From the NCBI GenBank assembly GCA_937146725.1, contig CAKZRU010000015.1:1-64000 (forward strand): a DNA stretch of 64,000 nucleotides, given 5' to 3'. The DNA is from an uncultured Myxococcales bacterium (lineage in GTDB: Bacteria; Myxococcota_A; Bradymonadia; UBA7976; VGTA01). Shown here one piece after another: positions 9,301-18,164 of this stretch. The notes under the pieces were generated by a model that was given only the letters and a program-made list of their open reading frames with translations, searched no databases and was not told the origin of the DNA. Every line of letters begins with the position of its first letter. Position 1 is the first letter of the stretch. Made by a program: the position numbers and the translations under genes.

Positions 9301-11588
9301 GTAAATTGACAGTTGTCATTTTGGTCAAGGAAGCCATCATTATCGTCATCAGCATCACAGGCATCACCTTGTGCATCTTGATCAACATTTGATTGATTTG
9401 GGTTAGAGTCAACCGGACAGTTGTCTTGATTGTCTGCTACGCCGTCATTGTCATCATCAGCATCACAGGTATCACCTAAGCCATCACTATCGATATCGGT
9501 TTGATTGGGGTTAAGATTAACCGGACAGTTATCAACATTATTAGCAATCCCATCATTATCAGCGTCGTTATCACAAGCATCACCTTGGTTATCACTGTCA
9601 GAGTCAACTTGATTTGGATTAGATACATTCGGACAGTTATCAACATTATTTGCGATCCCATCATTATCGGTATCATTGTCACAAGCATCACCCTGACCGT
9701 CTTGATCTAGGTCACTTTGGTCAGCATTTGATACGGTTGGACAGTTGTCATTTGCATTGCTACGACCATCGCCATCTATGTCATTGTCACAGGCATCACC
9801 GGTACCATTGCTGTTGATGTCACTTTGGTTGGAGTTGGCGACTAAGGGGCAGTTATCATTAGCATTATTTCGGCCATCGTTATCTGCGTCATTATCACAG
9901 ACATCTCCTTGACCATCACTATCAACATCGGACTGATTTGCATTTGAAGTGTTTGGACAGTTGTCTTGTCCATCGTTCACCCCATCACCATCTACGTCAA
10001 CGTCACAAATATCACCAGCGCCGTCACTATCGCTGTCGGCCTGTGTGGGCGGATTACCGGTGGGTGGGTTATAGTCAACCGGACAGTTATCGCTACCGTC
10101 TAAAACGCCATCATTGTCATCATCATCATCACAGACATCACCAATACGGTCAAAGTCTGTATCGAGTTGGTTTTGGTTGCTGATTGCAATACAGTTATCC
10201 GCTCGGTTTGAAATTGAGTCATTATCTAAGTCTCCGTCGCAAGCGTCGCCTTGTGCATCACCATCTGTATTAAGTTGGTTCGCATTAGGAACATCGGGAC
10301 AGTTATCATTTTCATTGAGTACACCATCACCGTCGATATCGGTTTGGCAAGCATCACCTGTACCATCACCATCGGTATCTTCTTGCAAAGGATTGGACAC
10401 AAACTGACAGTTATCTTGGGTGTTTAAGCGACCGTCATTATCAATATCCGGATCACAGGAATCTCCTAGTCCATCTCCATCAGTATCGGTTTGGCCTACA
10501 TTGCTGACATCAGGACAGGTATCATTTACGTCTGCAGTGCCGTCATTGTCGTCATCAGGATCACAGGCATTACCTAGGCCATCCGCATCTGGCACATCTC
10601 TTTGGTCACTATTTGCAACTTCAGGACAGTTGTCATTGGCATTTAGACGTCCGTCATTGTCCAAGTCACTGTCACAGGCATCACCAAAAACGTCAGCATC
10701 TATATTGCTTTGGTCGGGGTTTGATGTGGTCTCGCAGTTATCAACATTATTGTTTACGCCATCACCATCTACATCATCATCACAGGCATCACCAAGACCA
10801 TCAGTGTCAAGGTCATTTTGTGAGGGGTTTGCGGCGATTAGACAGTTGTCTTGAGTATTCAGTACACCATCATTATCATGGTCATTATCAAGAGCATCAA
10901 TAATACCATCATTGTCAATATCGGTTGGCAAGTTTAGGTTATTACCAATTTCATCACTATCATTAAAACCATCACCATCAGTGTCGGCATTGAATGGATT
11001 AGTACCAAGACGTCTTTCATCAACATTTGATAAACCATCATTGTCCTCGTCACCGGTCGCATCACCACCGTCGAGAGGATTAAGACCATTATCGATTTCC
11101 TCTTTATTGGTTAAGCCGTCACCATCACAGTCCTTATCAGCATCACTGACACCTGCATAAGTTTCTGGATTGATTGGACTGAGAACAATTTTAGGCGTCC
11201 CCTGCACTCGATTAGCAAACTCACACTCAAGTTCGTAAAAGCCCAAAACGCCATCTTGGTCATAGTCGACGATATCATGGTTGAATTGAATCAGGGCCAA
11301 GTTAACATCATTAAGAGCCAAATCTTTGGGGTCAACGCCCTGATCTAAAGTGTAAACAAAGCCGCCACTTTTATTGCGGTCAAAGTCCGAAAATGAGCGA
11401 CCTGGGAAGCGGTTGTTGAGCGTTTGCTGGTTCTCTATATTGATGCTAAAACTATATGCTGTGATAATGTCAAACAGCAAGATGAGGTCATCAAAGAGAT
11501 CACCAGGATAAGCACGTGGTGCAGCATGCGCTGAACTCACTAGCAAGCTTAAGCTTAAGCCGCAAATACTTATAAGGCGTCGAAACAT
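6390..11588 (-). CDS. Giant secreted thrombospondin type 3 repeat protein
   Basis: 1732 residues with a Sec signal peptide (residues 1-22, cleavage after AHA) and a GAAGGT ribosome binding site. After an N-terminal ~130-residue domain and several DxDxDG loops (DADKDCDGDGLTNKEE), about 36 units of ~36 residues follow, each with DNCP...NxxQxDxDxDGxGDACDxDxDxDG. This is the calcium-binding thrombospondin type 3 repeat, with two conserved cysteines per unit. The C-terminal ~150 residues are beta-rich and cohesin-like. The protein is extremely acidic and should form a long, Ca-stiffened surface or extracellular fibre, possibly adhesive. It is the promoter-proximal gene of a likely two-gene operon with the MopE-type lipoprotein. 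No sortase, T9SS or autotransporter domain is obvious. Confidence 0.92.
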   Translation of the reverse strand: MFRRLISICGLSLSLLVSSAHAAPRAYPGDLFDDLILLFDIITAYSFSINIENQQTLNNRFPGRSFSDFDRNKSGGFVYTLDQGVDPKDLALNDVNLALIQFNHDIVDYDQDGVLGFYELECEFANRVQGTPKIVLSPINPETYAGVSDADKDCDGDGLTNKEEIDNGLNPLDGGDATGDEDNDGLSNVDERRLGTNPFNADTDGDGFNDSDEIGNNLNLPTDIDNDGIIDALDNDHDNDGVLNTQDNCLIAANPSQNDLDTDGLGDACDDDVDGDGVNNNVDNCETTSNPDQSNIDADVFGDACDSDLDNDGRLNANDNCPEVANSDQRDVPDADGLGNACDPDDDNDGTADVNDTCPDVSNVGQTDTDGDGLGDSCDPDIDNDGRLNTQDNCQFVSNPLQEDTDGDGTGDACQTDIDGDGVLNENDNCPDVPNANQLNTDGDAQGDACDGDLDNDSISNRADNCIAISNQNQLDTDFDRIGDVCDDDDDNDGVLDGSDNCPVDYNPPTGNPPTQADSDSDGAGDICDVDVDGDGVNDGQDNCPNTSNANQSDVDSDGQGDVCDNDADNDGRNNANDNCPLVANSNQSDINSNGTGDACDNDIDGDGRSNANDNCPTVSNADQSDLDQDGQGDACDNDTDNDGIANNVDNCPNVSNPNQVDSDSDNQGDACDNDADNDGIANNVDNCPVNLNPNQTDIDSDGLGDTCDADDDNDGVADNQDNCPVDSNPNQSNVDQDAQGDACDADDDNDGFLDQNDNCQFTSNPSQADSDGNGVGDACENDRDGDGFSDVNSDNCPNDPNPTQSDLDGDGVGDACDPDIDGDGVPNNQDFCVFASSPNNLNTDGDAFGNACDDDDDNDGVPDVRDNCPLVANAAQLDLDQDNIGDSCDNDSDNDGVPDNQDNCPRLANPSNVDSDGDGVGDACDADFDNDGINNNVDNCPRQSNANQADADGDGIGDACDANADNDNDGIDDGIDNCVGVRNPNQSDVDLDGIGDACDNDSDNDNVIDAQDNCPLVSNNAQTDTDGDGLGNACDDDDDNDGVPDVNDVCSTQADVGSADSDGDGIPDSCDDDDDNDGVPDVNDNCPLDSNPNQANADGDAPGDACDTGLDSDGDGIDNGIDNCVNVFNPNQTDTDSDNVGDACDDDDDGDGVLDINDACSTIANANGVDSDNDGVPDVCDNDNDNDGIANNQDNCPTVSNPSQVDTDSDGLGNACDTDDDGDGVPDAEDNCPGQANADQTGVNPCITGQDGDGDGIDDGLDNCPGVSNVNQNDVDNDGIGDVCDDDNDNDGVNNFSDNCPNIANSAQTDTDDDGLGNACDSDDDGDGIPDNQDQCSLIADAGAGDNDNDGLSDPCDPDDDNDGILDANDNCPLVSNPDQAPGQNGVGAACLTGQDGDGDGIDDGIDNCPNASNADQIDSDGDNIGDACDPDDDNDGLLDGQDNCAVNSNRDQTDTDSDGFGDACDDDNDGDGVPDVNDTCPNINDTGIDSDNDGQDNACDIDDDNDNILDANDNCPTVANADQLDINGNNIGDVCDPLFITDTDGDGLFDGQELSCGLDPNVVNDNQSDLDNDGVGDLNDCQAGGYAVPVLALANHNAPDPSKVGVAIQHLADVEAYQAANFEIYIDFDPALSFNVGDFDAGPASANRTVLAALQSPGVLRVTVISIPPNPLPAGDLAYVYFTLSGQSANVAFDQNRTESTNALINGVQNDARNQISFGAGRANSPLSVP
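6935..10850 (-). repeat. About 36 tandem ~108-bp units encoding thrombospondin type 3 repeats
   Basis: Hand count of DNC/DTC/DQC-headed units gives about 36 over 3.9 kb, matching 108 bp per unit. Most units are 36 residues; a few are longer or shorter (for example one with NPPTGNPP and two with CITGQ or CLTGQ). Units differ by many synonymous and conservative changes, so the array is old rather than freshly amplified. Confidence 0.9.
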
Positions 11589-11852
11589 ATGTACCTTCTT
11601 TGTTGATGGTGAAACAAAATACCTAAACAGGTAGTCTTTGCTTTTGCAGAAAATAGAACTTTTTACAAAAACAAGTCTAATATATTAACACTGAGTTAAA
11701 GTTAGCTTAACCATGATCAGAACAGTTTCAAAGAAAAATAAGCTATTGAATGCTATGCTTTAGAAATATTTTTGATCAAAGCCTACTCATAAGGCTTAAC
11801 AGTTAAGCTGATTTGAGTTTTTTGAGAATCATTGGACTAGAGAAAAACTCGC
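11589..11852. other. Intergenic region between PEGA gene end and giant gene start
   Basis: Contains the ribosome binding site and presumably the promoter of the giant gene. An inverted repeat GAGTTTTT (11815-11822)/AAAAACTC (11843-11850) and a short AAGCC/GGCTT hairpin (about 11779-11797) lie just after the PEGA gene stop and could end its transcript; neither is a textbook terminator. Confidence 0.4.
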
Positions 11853-12389
11853 TTATTCTTCTCCATCTTCGCTCGGAATTGTCTCTTTTACCTTTTTCTT
11901 ATAACCAAACAAAAGATGAGCTTGGTCAGTTTTAAACATGTTCACTGTCACTCGATCATTACGATGGGTGTAAATACGGCTGTTCACCGTAAGATAGCCA
12001 GCAGCTTTAAGCTTAATATCAAGAGCACCTGTATCTTTGGGCCAAACTAAACGAAGTGGAGTTGTTCCTAGTAGCTCTTTACCATGGTATACACTCGCCC
12101 TAACTCTAGGGCTTGTTTTTAAGGTGATTTCTATAGTTGGGTGACCGGCATCAATGAGCTTCTTGGCTTCTCTCTGTCGTTTGTTGTATCTTTTACGCTT
12201 GCGCTTTTTACTTTTTTTAGCTTCGGCAGCCGGATAAGACCAAGTCAACATACCTAAAGTATTTTGATCAGTGTGCTGACCGGATTGGGGAAGGAGAATA
12301 TTGAAGGCAAAGCAAGAACAGAAAACGAGACAAAAAGTCGCTAGATTCATTGTTCTTGTGCGGGTGGGTGAACTTTTGAAATTAGGCAT
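11853..12389 (-). CDS. PEGA-domain protein
   Basis: 178 residues, start supported by AAGGAT. An N-terminal hydrophobic segment (NLATFCLVFCSCFAFNILL, about residues 15-33) is a signal or anchor. A very basic KKSKKRKRKRYNKRQREAKK stretch follows, then a PEGA-like beta domain with ASVYHGKELLGTTPLRL and AAGYLTVNSRIY, and an acidic tail. PEGA domains are extracytoplasmic beta modules of surface and kinase-associated proteins in Myxococcota. It lies 85 bases after the L,D-transpeptidase gene on the same strand. Confidence 0.7.
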   Translation of the reverse strand: MPNFKSSPTRTRTMNLATFCLVFCSCFAFNILLPQSGQHTDQNTLGMLTWSYPAAEAKKSKKRKRKRYNKRQREAKKLIDAGHPTIEITLKTSPRVRASVYHGKELLGTTPLRLVWPKDTGALDIKLKAAGYLTVNSRIYTHRNDRVTVNMFKTDQAHLLFGYKKKVKETIPSEDGEE

Positions 12390-12474
12390 GATTTATCCTT
12401 AATTAAGTAAAGGTAATGAGACTAGACTCTAAAGACAAAGTAGGAATAAAGAGGAGTGAGGTGAGAACTTACCC

Positions 12475-14829
12475 CTATTCTTTAGCGCTTGCCTTATCTT
12501 TAGTTGCTTTAACTTCACTTGTTGCTGTTTTATCTGCTTGATCGGTTTTCTCTGCTTTATCGGTTTTATCTGCTTTATCGGTTTTATCTGCTGGAGCAGA
12601 CTTCGGTTTGGAATCCGCTTGTTCTTCAGCTTTAGCCTCAGTCGCTTCTTCCTTTTCCTTTAGTTCTTCTGGGACAGGTGAATCATCGGGATCGCCATCT
12701 GGATAATCATGGCTAGGATCTTCAACATAGTCTTCAATAGGCTTTTTAACCTTACCCAAGACCCGTCCCTCTATAACTTCGACAGGAACCGGAGTTTGCA
12801 TCTCATATTTATAGCCACGAGTAAGAACACGGACTTGGAAGACTTCATCACGATGAAGGAAATCTCGTTCATGTCTAATTTTTTGATCTCCATGAACAAT
12901 GTGATCTTTATGTTGAAGCATGAAGCTATAAAGTCTGACTGCATGGTCATTTTTTAAGCGATGACAGCCATGAGAAAAACGCTCTGGACTCAAGATTGAC
13001 ATAAAGTCTGATGAGCCATGTGCTCTGATGCCTTTATCATGATCAGGACGCCCCTTTCTACCGGGGATCACAAAATATCCGGCAACTAGACCATAAGCCG
13101 AAAGATAACCTGGACCCATTTCTTCATAGTTGACAACATTTTGAGCTCTACCATTGATATAGCGTCGCTTAGCAAGGCTTTTAAGCGGTGTCGATTTTGG
13201 TGGAACCCATACCGGTCCTGAAATCACATTTCTAATCACTCGTGAGCCCACATCAGAGTTTTTATACTTGTAATAAACGTGTCCATTTTTGGCGATTTCA
13301 GTACGCCAACCACCAATCGTTGTAGGCCAATGGATGAGCTGAATCCTTTGTTCATTATAAGTGGTGTATAATTTAAACTTAGGCAAGCGACGACGGCGCT
13401 GTTTAATTTTTTTGCCCTTAGCATTAAAGGGGGGATCATACCAAATATCACCACGATCAACCACAACGCTTAAGTTCATATTATCTGAGTAGTATTCGGG
13501 TTTTTTAGGGAATTTAACCCCAACTCGCATCCATTTGAAATCTTCTTTTTTATGGCGTTTAAAGAACTCTCTCACCTTATATGGTTCATCTAAGTTAAGC
13601 TGAGCGAGAGTCGAGTCCGTAAACTCTTTGACCAAGTTTCGAACTTGATGTTCTTGCCCATCAGCGCCTTTATAAGTCTTTAAAGTGCCCTTACGATCGA
13701 CTGTCCCATCTTCTAATATACCCGCCTTGTTAATCACTCGTTCCATGACTGTTCTTCTGAAGGAATAAAAGTTTGATTCATGGGCGGGTGTGGCAAGAGC
13801 GTTAATGGTATTTGACTTTAAGTTGGCATACTCATACAGCTTATGCTTACGCTGAAAACGACGGATTGCTAAGCGTAAGCCTTGGTCTAAACGGCCTTCT
13901 TTATGCTTATATCGTTCATGGCTATGTAAGTCACATGCAAGTCGTTTTTCAATATTTCTAATCGCTTCTACTTGTACTTGATACTTGAGAAGCTCGTCCA
14001 CCTTGGACTTGTATTTAGGGGCAACCTTTAGAAGATCTTCATAAGAGTCGACAACATATTTATTCATCGCCTTCTCAACAGCACGTTCTGCTTTTTTGAT
14101 CTTTTTACGATCTCGCTTTTGACGAGCTCGATTTCCAAAACGAATCGATTTTGCAGCACGAATTTTGTCATAATCAATTTCGCGATAACAAGGTTCATTG
14201 ATTTCACGATCAATGCGTTTCCACAAGACTGACATGCTTGGAGGAATCCCAAAAACTTCTAAAAAGTTATATTCTTCATCGCTGATCGGTTGACCTTCAT
14301 TATCACCTGTATCATTCGCCAAATTGACAAAAATCTCGCGATAGGAGTGTTCCAAAGACTCGCCTTCAGGGCTTTGATGAGTTTTAAAGATGTAAGGGGT
14401 CCATTGGTCACGGAAATCAATGATATCAAAGCCACGACGTAAAGCCTCGGCTTCAGTGATATAAGTTTCCTTTCCATTTTCGACAACCAAGATTCTTTCA
14501 TTTGGTGGTATGGTTGGTTCAGCTGGAACAACTGTCTTTGCTTCTGTTTTTTGTACAGAGTCATCACTTTGTTCTGGGCCACTGTTTTGCTTTAAGCCTT
14601 GCTGAACGATTGGGCTCACCTTAGTTTGCTGAGCTTGCTGTTTTGGTAGTAACTGATTGGCTGGTGTACTCAGTTCTTTGACCGGGTCTCCACATGCATT
14701 ACCCATGCAAAGAAAGATCAGGCCAAAAAACAGAGGCAAAGGATTTAATTTGGATTTGTAAGCTAAAGCGAAAGGCATCAAAACGAATACACCTAAGGAT
14801 GATTGAGGAAGGTTAAAGGTAAAGGCCAT
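12475..14829 (-). CDS. Large L,D-transpeptidase (YkuD) lipoprotein
   Basis: 784 residues from the first ATG. An ATG 17 codons later (14778) gives a tidier lipoprotein signal ending in MGNAC (Cys46 in the long form). The catalytic YkuD signature is clear: HGSSDFMSI followed by SHGCHRL, with nucleophile Cys622. The middle region is basic and helical (residues ~220-350), and the last ~90 residues are low-complexity, with KTDKAD-type repeats and many E/K. YkuD enzymes form 3-3 peptidoglycan cross-links or attach proteins to peptidoglycan. The size is well above the usual 300-500 residues. Gene order helicase-lipoprotein-this-PEGA on one strand suggests an envelope transcription unit. Confidence 0.85.
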   Translation of the reverse strand: MAFTFNLPQSSLGVFVLMPFALAYKSKLNPLPLFFGLIFLCMGNACGDPVKELSTPANQLLPKQQAQQTKVSPIVQQGLKQNSGPEQSDDSVQKTEAKTVVPAEPTIPPNERILVVENGKETYITEAEALRRGFDIIDFRDQWTPYIFKTHQSPEGESLEHSYREIFVNLANDTGDNEGQPISDEEYNFLEVFGIPPSMSVLWKRIDREINEPCYREIDYDKIRAAKSIRFGNRARQKRDRKKIKKAERAVEKAMNKYVVDSYEDLLKVAPKYKSKVDELLKYQVQVEAIRNIEKRLACDLHSHERYKHKEGRLDQGLRLAIRRFQRKHKLYEYANLKSNTINALATPAHESNFYSFRRTVMERVINKAGILEDGTVDRKGTLKTYKGADGQEHQVRNLVKEFTDSTLAQLNLDEPYKVREFFKRHKKEDFKWMRVGVKFPKKPEYYSDNMNLSVVVDRGDIWYDPPFNAKGKKIKQRRRRLPKFKLYTTYNEQRIQLIHWPTTIGGWRTEIAKNGHVYYKYKNSDVGSRVIRNVISGPVWVPPKSTPLKSLAKRRYINGRAQNVVNYEEMGPGYLSAYGLVAGYFVIPGRKGRPDHDKGIRAHGSSDFMSILSPERFSHGCHRLKNDHAVRLYSFMLQHKDHIVHGDQKIRHERDFLHRDEVFQVRVLTRGYKYEMQTPVPVEVIEGRVLGKVKKPIEDYVEDPSHDYPDGDPDDSPVPEELKEKEEATEAKAEEQADSKPKSAPADKTDKADKTDKAEKTDQADKTATSEVKATKDKASAKE
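12540..12595 (-). repeat. In-frame 18-bp tandem repeats (KTDKAD)
   Basis: Three to four 18-bp units encode KTDKAD/KTDKAE/KTDQAD near the C-terminus of the L,D-transpeptidase. Repeat number changes would stay in frame. Confidence 0.75.
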
Positions 14830-14856
14830 AAATAAAACTAGGCCTTCATTATACCA

Positions 14857-15420
14857 TTATTTAAGCTTTTTATATTCTTTCAAAAGAAGAATACCACGAC
14901 TGTCGGCCAAACCGGATTTAGACGTTTGGGATAACTCACCTGTAAATAAATATTTCTTACCAACTTTAAAACGCCTTAGCAAAGCTCGTTTCATATCAGC
15001 GACTCGGATACGATTGTCTAATGCACCTTGATCATGGGCAATCCATATTTGAGGCTTAGCACAAGTATCTCCGACTTTGTTACTACATTGTGAAACTTCG
15101 GTCACATAGGCAGCAACCTGAATCTCTTGACCAATAAATTGTTTTGACTTCATCAATAAGCCATCCACACGAAAATAACCATTTTCATCTTTAAGTGGAG
15201 GCACTTGACTATCCAAGTCTATGCTGGGCGGAAGTTTTACAGAATAGGCACGTTTGGGGGCTTCAGGCTTTTTTGGCGCTTCAAACTCTGGTGGAGAGCA
15301 AGCAACGCATATAAAGCTCAAAGTAAGAAACGTAAGTGGTTGGCTGAGCGACTTTATTTGAGACAGGGAATGTATAAGTCTTGGTAGATTTTGAGAGTAT
15401 AATGCTGACTTCACTTGCAT
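14857..15420 (-). CDS. Small lipoprotein, possibly OB-fold
   Basis: 187 residues from the ATG at 15420, chosen because AGGAAAAG lies just upstream; a longer frame from 15510 would overlap the helicase gene. A long N-terminus leads to a lipobox ending FICVAC, then a Pro-rich EAPKKPEAPKR linker. The remaining ~120 residues (VDGLLMKSKQFIGQEIQVAAYV, then a Cys pair, then KKYLFTGELSQ) have the strand pattern of an OB-fold nucleic-acid/ligand module as seen in periplasmic tRNA_anti-like proteins. Function is not recognised. It lies 43 bases after the helicase stop and 27 before the transpeptidase start. Confidence 0.65.
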   Translation of the reverse strand: MQVKSALYSQNLPRLIHSLSQIKSLSQPLTFLTLSFICVACSPPEFEAPKKPEAPKRAYSVKLPPSIDLDSQVPPLKDENGYFRVDGLLMKSKQFIGQEIQVAAYVTEVSQCSNKVGDTCAKPQIWIAHDQGALDNRIRVADMKRALLRRFKVGKKYLFTGELSQTSKSGLADSRGILLLKEYKKLK

Positions 15421-15463
15421 GATCTTTTCCTGAGTTATCTGCAACAGATTTACTTTAATTGAA

Positions 15464-17524
15464 TTAAGACTTAGACTGAACTTGCAGTGTTTTATGAGAA
15501 AGTTCTTCACCGCTAATCGCTTCGATTAAATCATCTTGAAACTCTTGATCGACCGTAAAGAGTGACCAAGTGGCTTTCACTGAAAGATGCTTAATATCTT
15601 CTGGTAATAGACCTCCTAGTTCAGCGATTAAGTCCTGAACAGCTGAGTGGCCTCCCTTTAGATCTTTCCAACCTAGATTGATATGCAATCTAGGGGCTTG
15701 GGTTTTATCTTGGGTTTTATCTTGAGATCGAGAGCTGACATGATGAGCGGGGTTCCCTTTTTTATGCTCTTTCCTATGCTCTTTCCTATGCTCTTTCCAA
15801 GTGGAGGAACTCTTTGGTGAGTTCTCGGAAATCTGTATTTGAGTACGATTCATCTTTACTGAAGACGAAGGCTTTTGAGATTGCTCAGATTGCCAAGCCA
15901 AAAGCATTTTATGAATCAAATCCATACGTTGTTCAGATTGATCTATATGCCGAGCTAAGTCTTGAAGCTCAGCTTGAGTAAGCTTAACGAAAGACTTTTT
16001 AATTTGAGGCTCAAGAGATCTTCCGTCTGCTTTAGAGCCAGAGGTGGATCTAGTAAGACTTGTTACAAATTGCTCAAAAAGGCTAGTTTCAGAGTCATTG
16101 GAAGATCGAGAAGGTGTCGACTGAGTTGGTGCTGTAATCGCTTTGGTTCGGCGACTCGAAGCTCGTCGGTTTTGAGGCCTAGCAAGCGCTTGCTGTGAGT
16201 TTTGCTGTGAGTTTTGCTGTGAGTTGTCACTAGAGGCAGATTCAGGGATCGAGCTTTCTTGAGTTTGAGGCGCTGAGCTCACCACTTTTTTGTGCGTACT
16301 CTTACGAATCGGCAGAGACTTGGTCTGAGTTGTGGGCTTGGCCTGAGTTATGGGCTTGGTCTGAGTTTTAGATTTAGCCTGAACACTAGGCAAAGCTCTT
16401 TCTTGCAAGTCTAAGTGATGAAAGCGTTTAAGGGCATAAATCACGCTTAAATCTTGTGAGTTTGCTAGGCTATACACAAAGCCTTTGGCGCCAGCTCTAC
16501 CGGTTCGACCACTACGATGTATATAAACTTCTGGATTATCCGGCAATTGATAGTGAAATACATGAGTCAGCTGACTGATATCAATCCCACGAGCCGCAAC
16601 GTCTGTTGCGACAAGGAAACGGATCTTCTTATCTTTCATCTTTTGCATGACTCGATCACGCTGACCTTGATCCATATCACCACTGAGCTTATGGGCTTCT
16701 AAACCATATTTATTTAGCATTTGTGCAGTTCGGTCGGCATCTTTACGAGTATTTGTAAAAATGATGGCTCGTTCTGGATTAAGTTCAAGGATCAGGTTTC
16801 GTAAGTGAGAATTGCGAGCAACCCCCGGAAGCATCATATAATAGTGTTCAAGATCATCAGCACTAGACGCTTCACTTAGGAAAGAAAGCGAAAGCGGGTC
16901 TTGTAAAGTTTTTTTGGCATAGCGCTTTACGTTGGCTGGAAAAGTCGCCGAAAAAAATAAAGTTTGTCTTTGCTTAGGGATAAACTTAAGGATTTCCTCT
17001 AAATCTTCAGCAAAGCCCATGCTGAGCATTTCATCTGCTTCATCAAGAACAAAGCATTGTAAGTGTTTCAGTATCAGTGTTTTGCGTCTTAAGTGATCCA
17101 AAACACGTCCTGGAGTACCTACGACAATATTCGGCTTTGCCTTTAATTCAAGCACTTGATCATCAAAAGAGACACCACCATAAATACAGCTTACAGTAAA
17201 ATCTTTAATGTGTGAGGAAAGACGCTGAGCTTCCTGCATAACTTGCCGGGCTAACTCTCGAGTAGGTGCAAGAATGAGGGCACCAATATTAGTATCGTTT
17301 TTTAGCTTTTCTATGAGAGGTAGGGAGAAAGCAGCAGTCTTACCTGTTCCCGTTTGGGATTGTACCATTAAGTCTCTACCGGCAAGCGCTGGTTTAATAG
17401 AACCGGCTTGCACAGGCGTTGCATGCTGATAACCAATACTAGTGAGTGCACTTAGAGTCTCTGGAGATAAGGGTAGCTGGTCAAAAGCGATCGGCATATT
17501 GGGCTCTTCGGCTAAGTTAACCAT
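15464..17524 (-). CDS. DEAD-box ATP-dependent RNA helicase, DbpA/DeaD type
   Basis: 686 residues. Q motif near 14-40, motif I QTGTGKT (57-63), PTREL (88-91 region), TPGR, DEAD (161-164), SAT, then the C-terminal helicase lobe with IIFTNTRKDAD, VATDVAARGID and HRSGRTGRAG. After ~residue 380 a long Ser/Gln/Lys-rich disordered region contains in-frame repeats. The last ~75 residues (INLGWKDLKGG..., AELGGLLPEDIKHLSV, FTVDQEF) match the RRM-like RNA-binding domain of DbpA/DeaD helicases. Expected to remodel rRNA or mRNA structure, including at low temperature. A start at the internal ATG (codon 10, preceded by GAAGAG) is possible. Confidence 0.95.
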   Translation of the reverse strand: MVNLAEEPNMPIAFDQLPLSPETLSALTSIGYQHATPVQAGSIKPALAGRDLMVQSQTGTGKTAAFSLPLIEKLKNDTNIGALILAPTRELARQVMQEAQRLSSHIKDFTVSCIYGGVSFDDQVLELKAKPNIVVGTPGRVLDHLRRKTLILKHLQCFVLDEADEMLSMGFAEDLEEILKFIPKQRQTLFFSATFPANVKRYAKKTLQDPLSLSFLSEASSADDLEHYYMMLPGVARNSHLRNLILELNPERAIIFTNTRKDADRTAQMLNKYGLEAHKLSGDMDQGQRDRVMQKMKDKKIRFLVATDVAARGIDISQLTHVFHYQLPDNPEVYIHRSGRTGRAGAKGFVYSLANSQDLSVIYALKRFHHLDLQERALPSVQAKSKTQTKPITQAKPTTQTKSLPIRKSTHKKVVSSAPQTQESSIPESASSDNSQQNSQQNSQQALARPQNRRASSRRTKAITAPTQSTPSRSSNDSETSLFEQFVTSLTRSTSGSKADGRSLEPQIKKSFVKLTQAELQDLARHIDQSEQRMDLIHKMLLAWQSEQSQKPSSSVKMNRTQIQISENSPKSSSTWKEHRKEHRKEHKKGNPAHHVSSRSQDKTQDKTQAPRLHINLGWKDLKGGHSAVQDLIAELGGLLPEDIKHLSVKATWSLFTVDQEFQDDLIEAISGEELSHKTLQVQSKS
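15763..15800 (-). repeat. In-frame tandem repeat (KEHRKEHRKEHKK) in helicase linker
   Basis: Repeated 12-bp units encode KEHR copies; a second in-frame 15-bp repeat (QQNSQ units) lies at about 16195-16225. Both are in the disordered linker of the DEAD-box helicase. Confidence 0.7.
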
Positions 17525-17752
17525 AGATATTTATTGTTCTCCGTCTTTCTCAAGATTTTCAAGGACTAATTTTAGTAATAAGGGCAAATGGAATCCTCTT
17601 GAGAGATAAATGTTTTTTGTTTGAGATATAGATACATATCAGTTGCTAAACATAAATCTTTCGTACTTATGATACAAGCTTTAATTATACACATCTGAAT
17701 TACTTAAAAGAGACTCTTGATTTCGTTTGCAGAGGTCATAAATAAAAAAATG

Positions 17753-17781
17753 TTGACAAGCCCTTTGATCTTGATTAACAA
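17753..17781 (+). promoter_or_regulatory. Sigma70-type promoter for tRNA-Val
   Basis: TTGACA (17753-17758), a 17-base spacer, then TAACAA (17776-17781), about 15 bases before the mature tRNA 5' end. Perfect -35 box and ideal spacing. Confidence 0.65.
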
Positions 17782-17796
17782 CTAGGTCTGACCTTA

Positions 17797-17868
17797 AGGC
17801 GCGTAGCTCAGTGGGAGAGCACTTCCTTGACGTGGAAGGGGTCGGCGGTTCGATCCCGCCCGTGCCTA
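17797..17868 (+). tRNA. tRNA-Val(GAC)
   Basis: Cloverleaf: acceptor AGGCGCG/CGTGCCT with one G-T pair, D arm with AGCTCAGTGGGAGAGC, anticodon stem CTTCC/GGAAG with loop TTGACGT (anticodon GAC), T loop TTCGATC. CCA is not encoded. A weak hairpin (AACTTGA 17885-17891 / TCAAGTT 17900-17906) may end the transcript. Confidence 0.93.
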
Positions 17869-18164
17869 CTCAGTGATAGTTGCTAACTTGATCAAAACTT
17901 CAAGTTATCTTCTATTTAAAACTAAACCCGCGTGTCAGCTCTATTTACTCAATTCAACAATAGTTTGTTGTATCTGTGTGTGTGGTATCTTGAACATAGC
18001 TTGAGTTAAGGGCTACAAGACTTTAGATACTGACGAAAAGATCTATGAAATGTTTGACATCTTTCTCAAAGAGGTTTAAGAACGTGCCTTTGATGAGCTT
18101 GGTCAAGCTCTCGATGTTCAACCATTTCCACTCTAGACTTCTGTCTGAGTGAGGAGACACGATT

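Noticed and set aside
6935..10850. Regular ~108-bp repeats as a CRISPR-like or satellite array
   Set aside because: They are coding, in frame, diverged at synonymous sites and match thrombospondin type 3 units.
7335..10903. Many open frames on the plus strand opposite the giant gene, rich in Ile/Val/Ser/His
   Set aside because: They are antisense shadows of the Asp-rich repeat codons and share its 108-bp periodicity.
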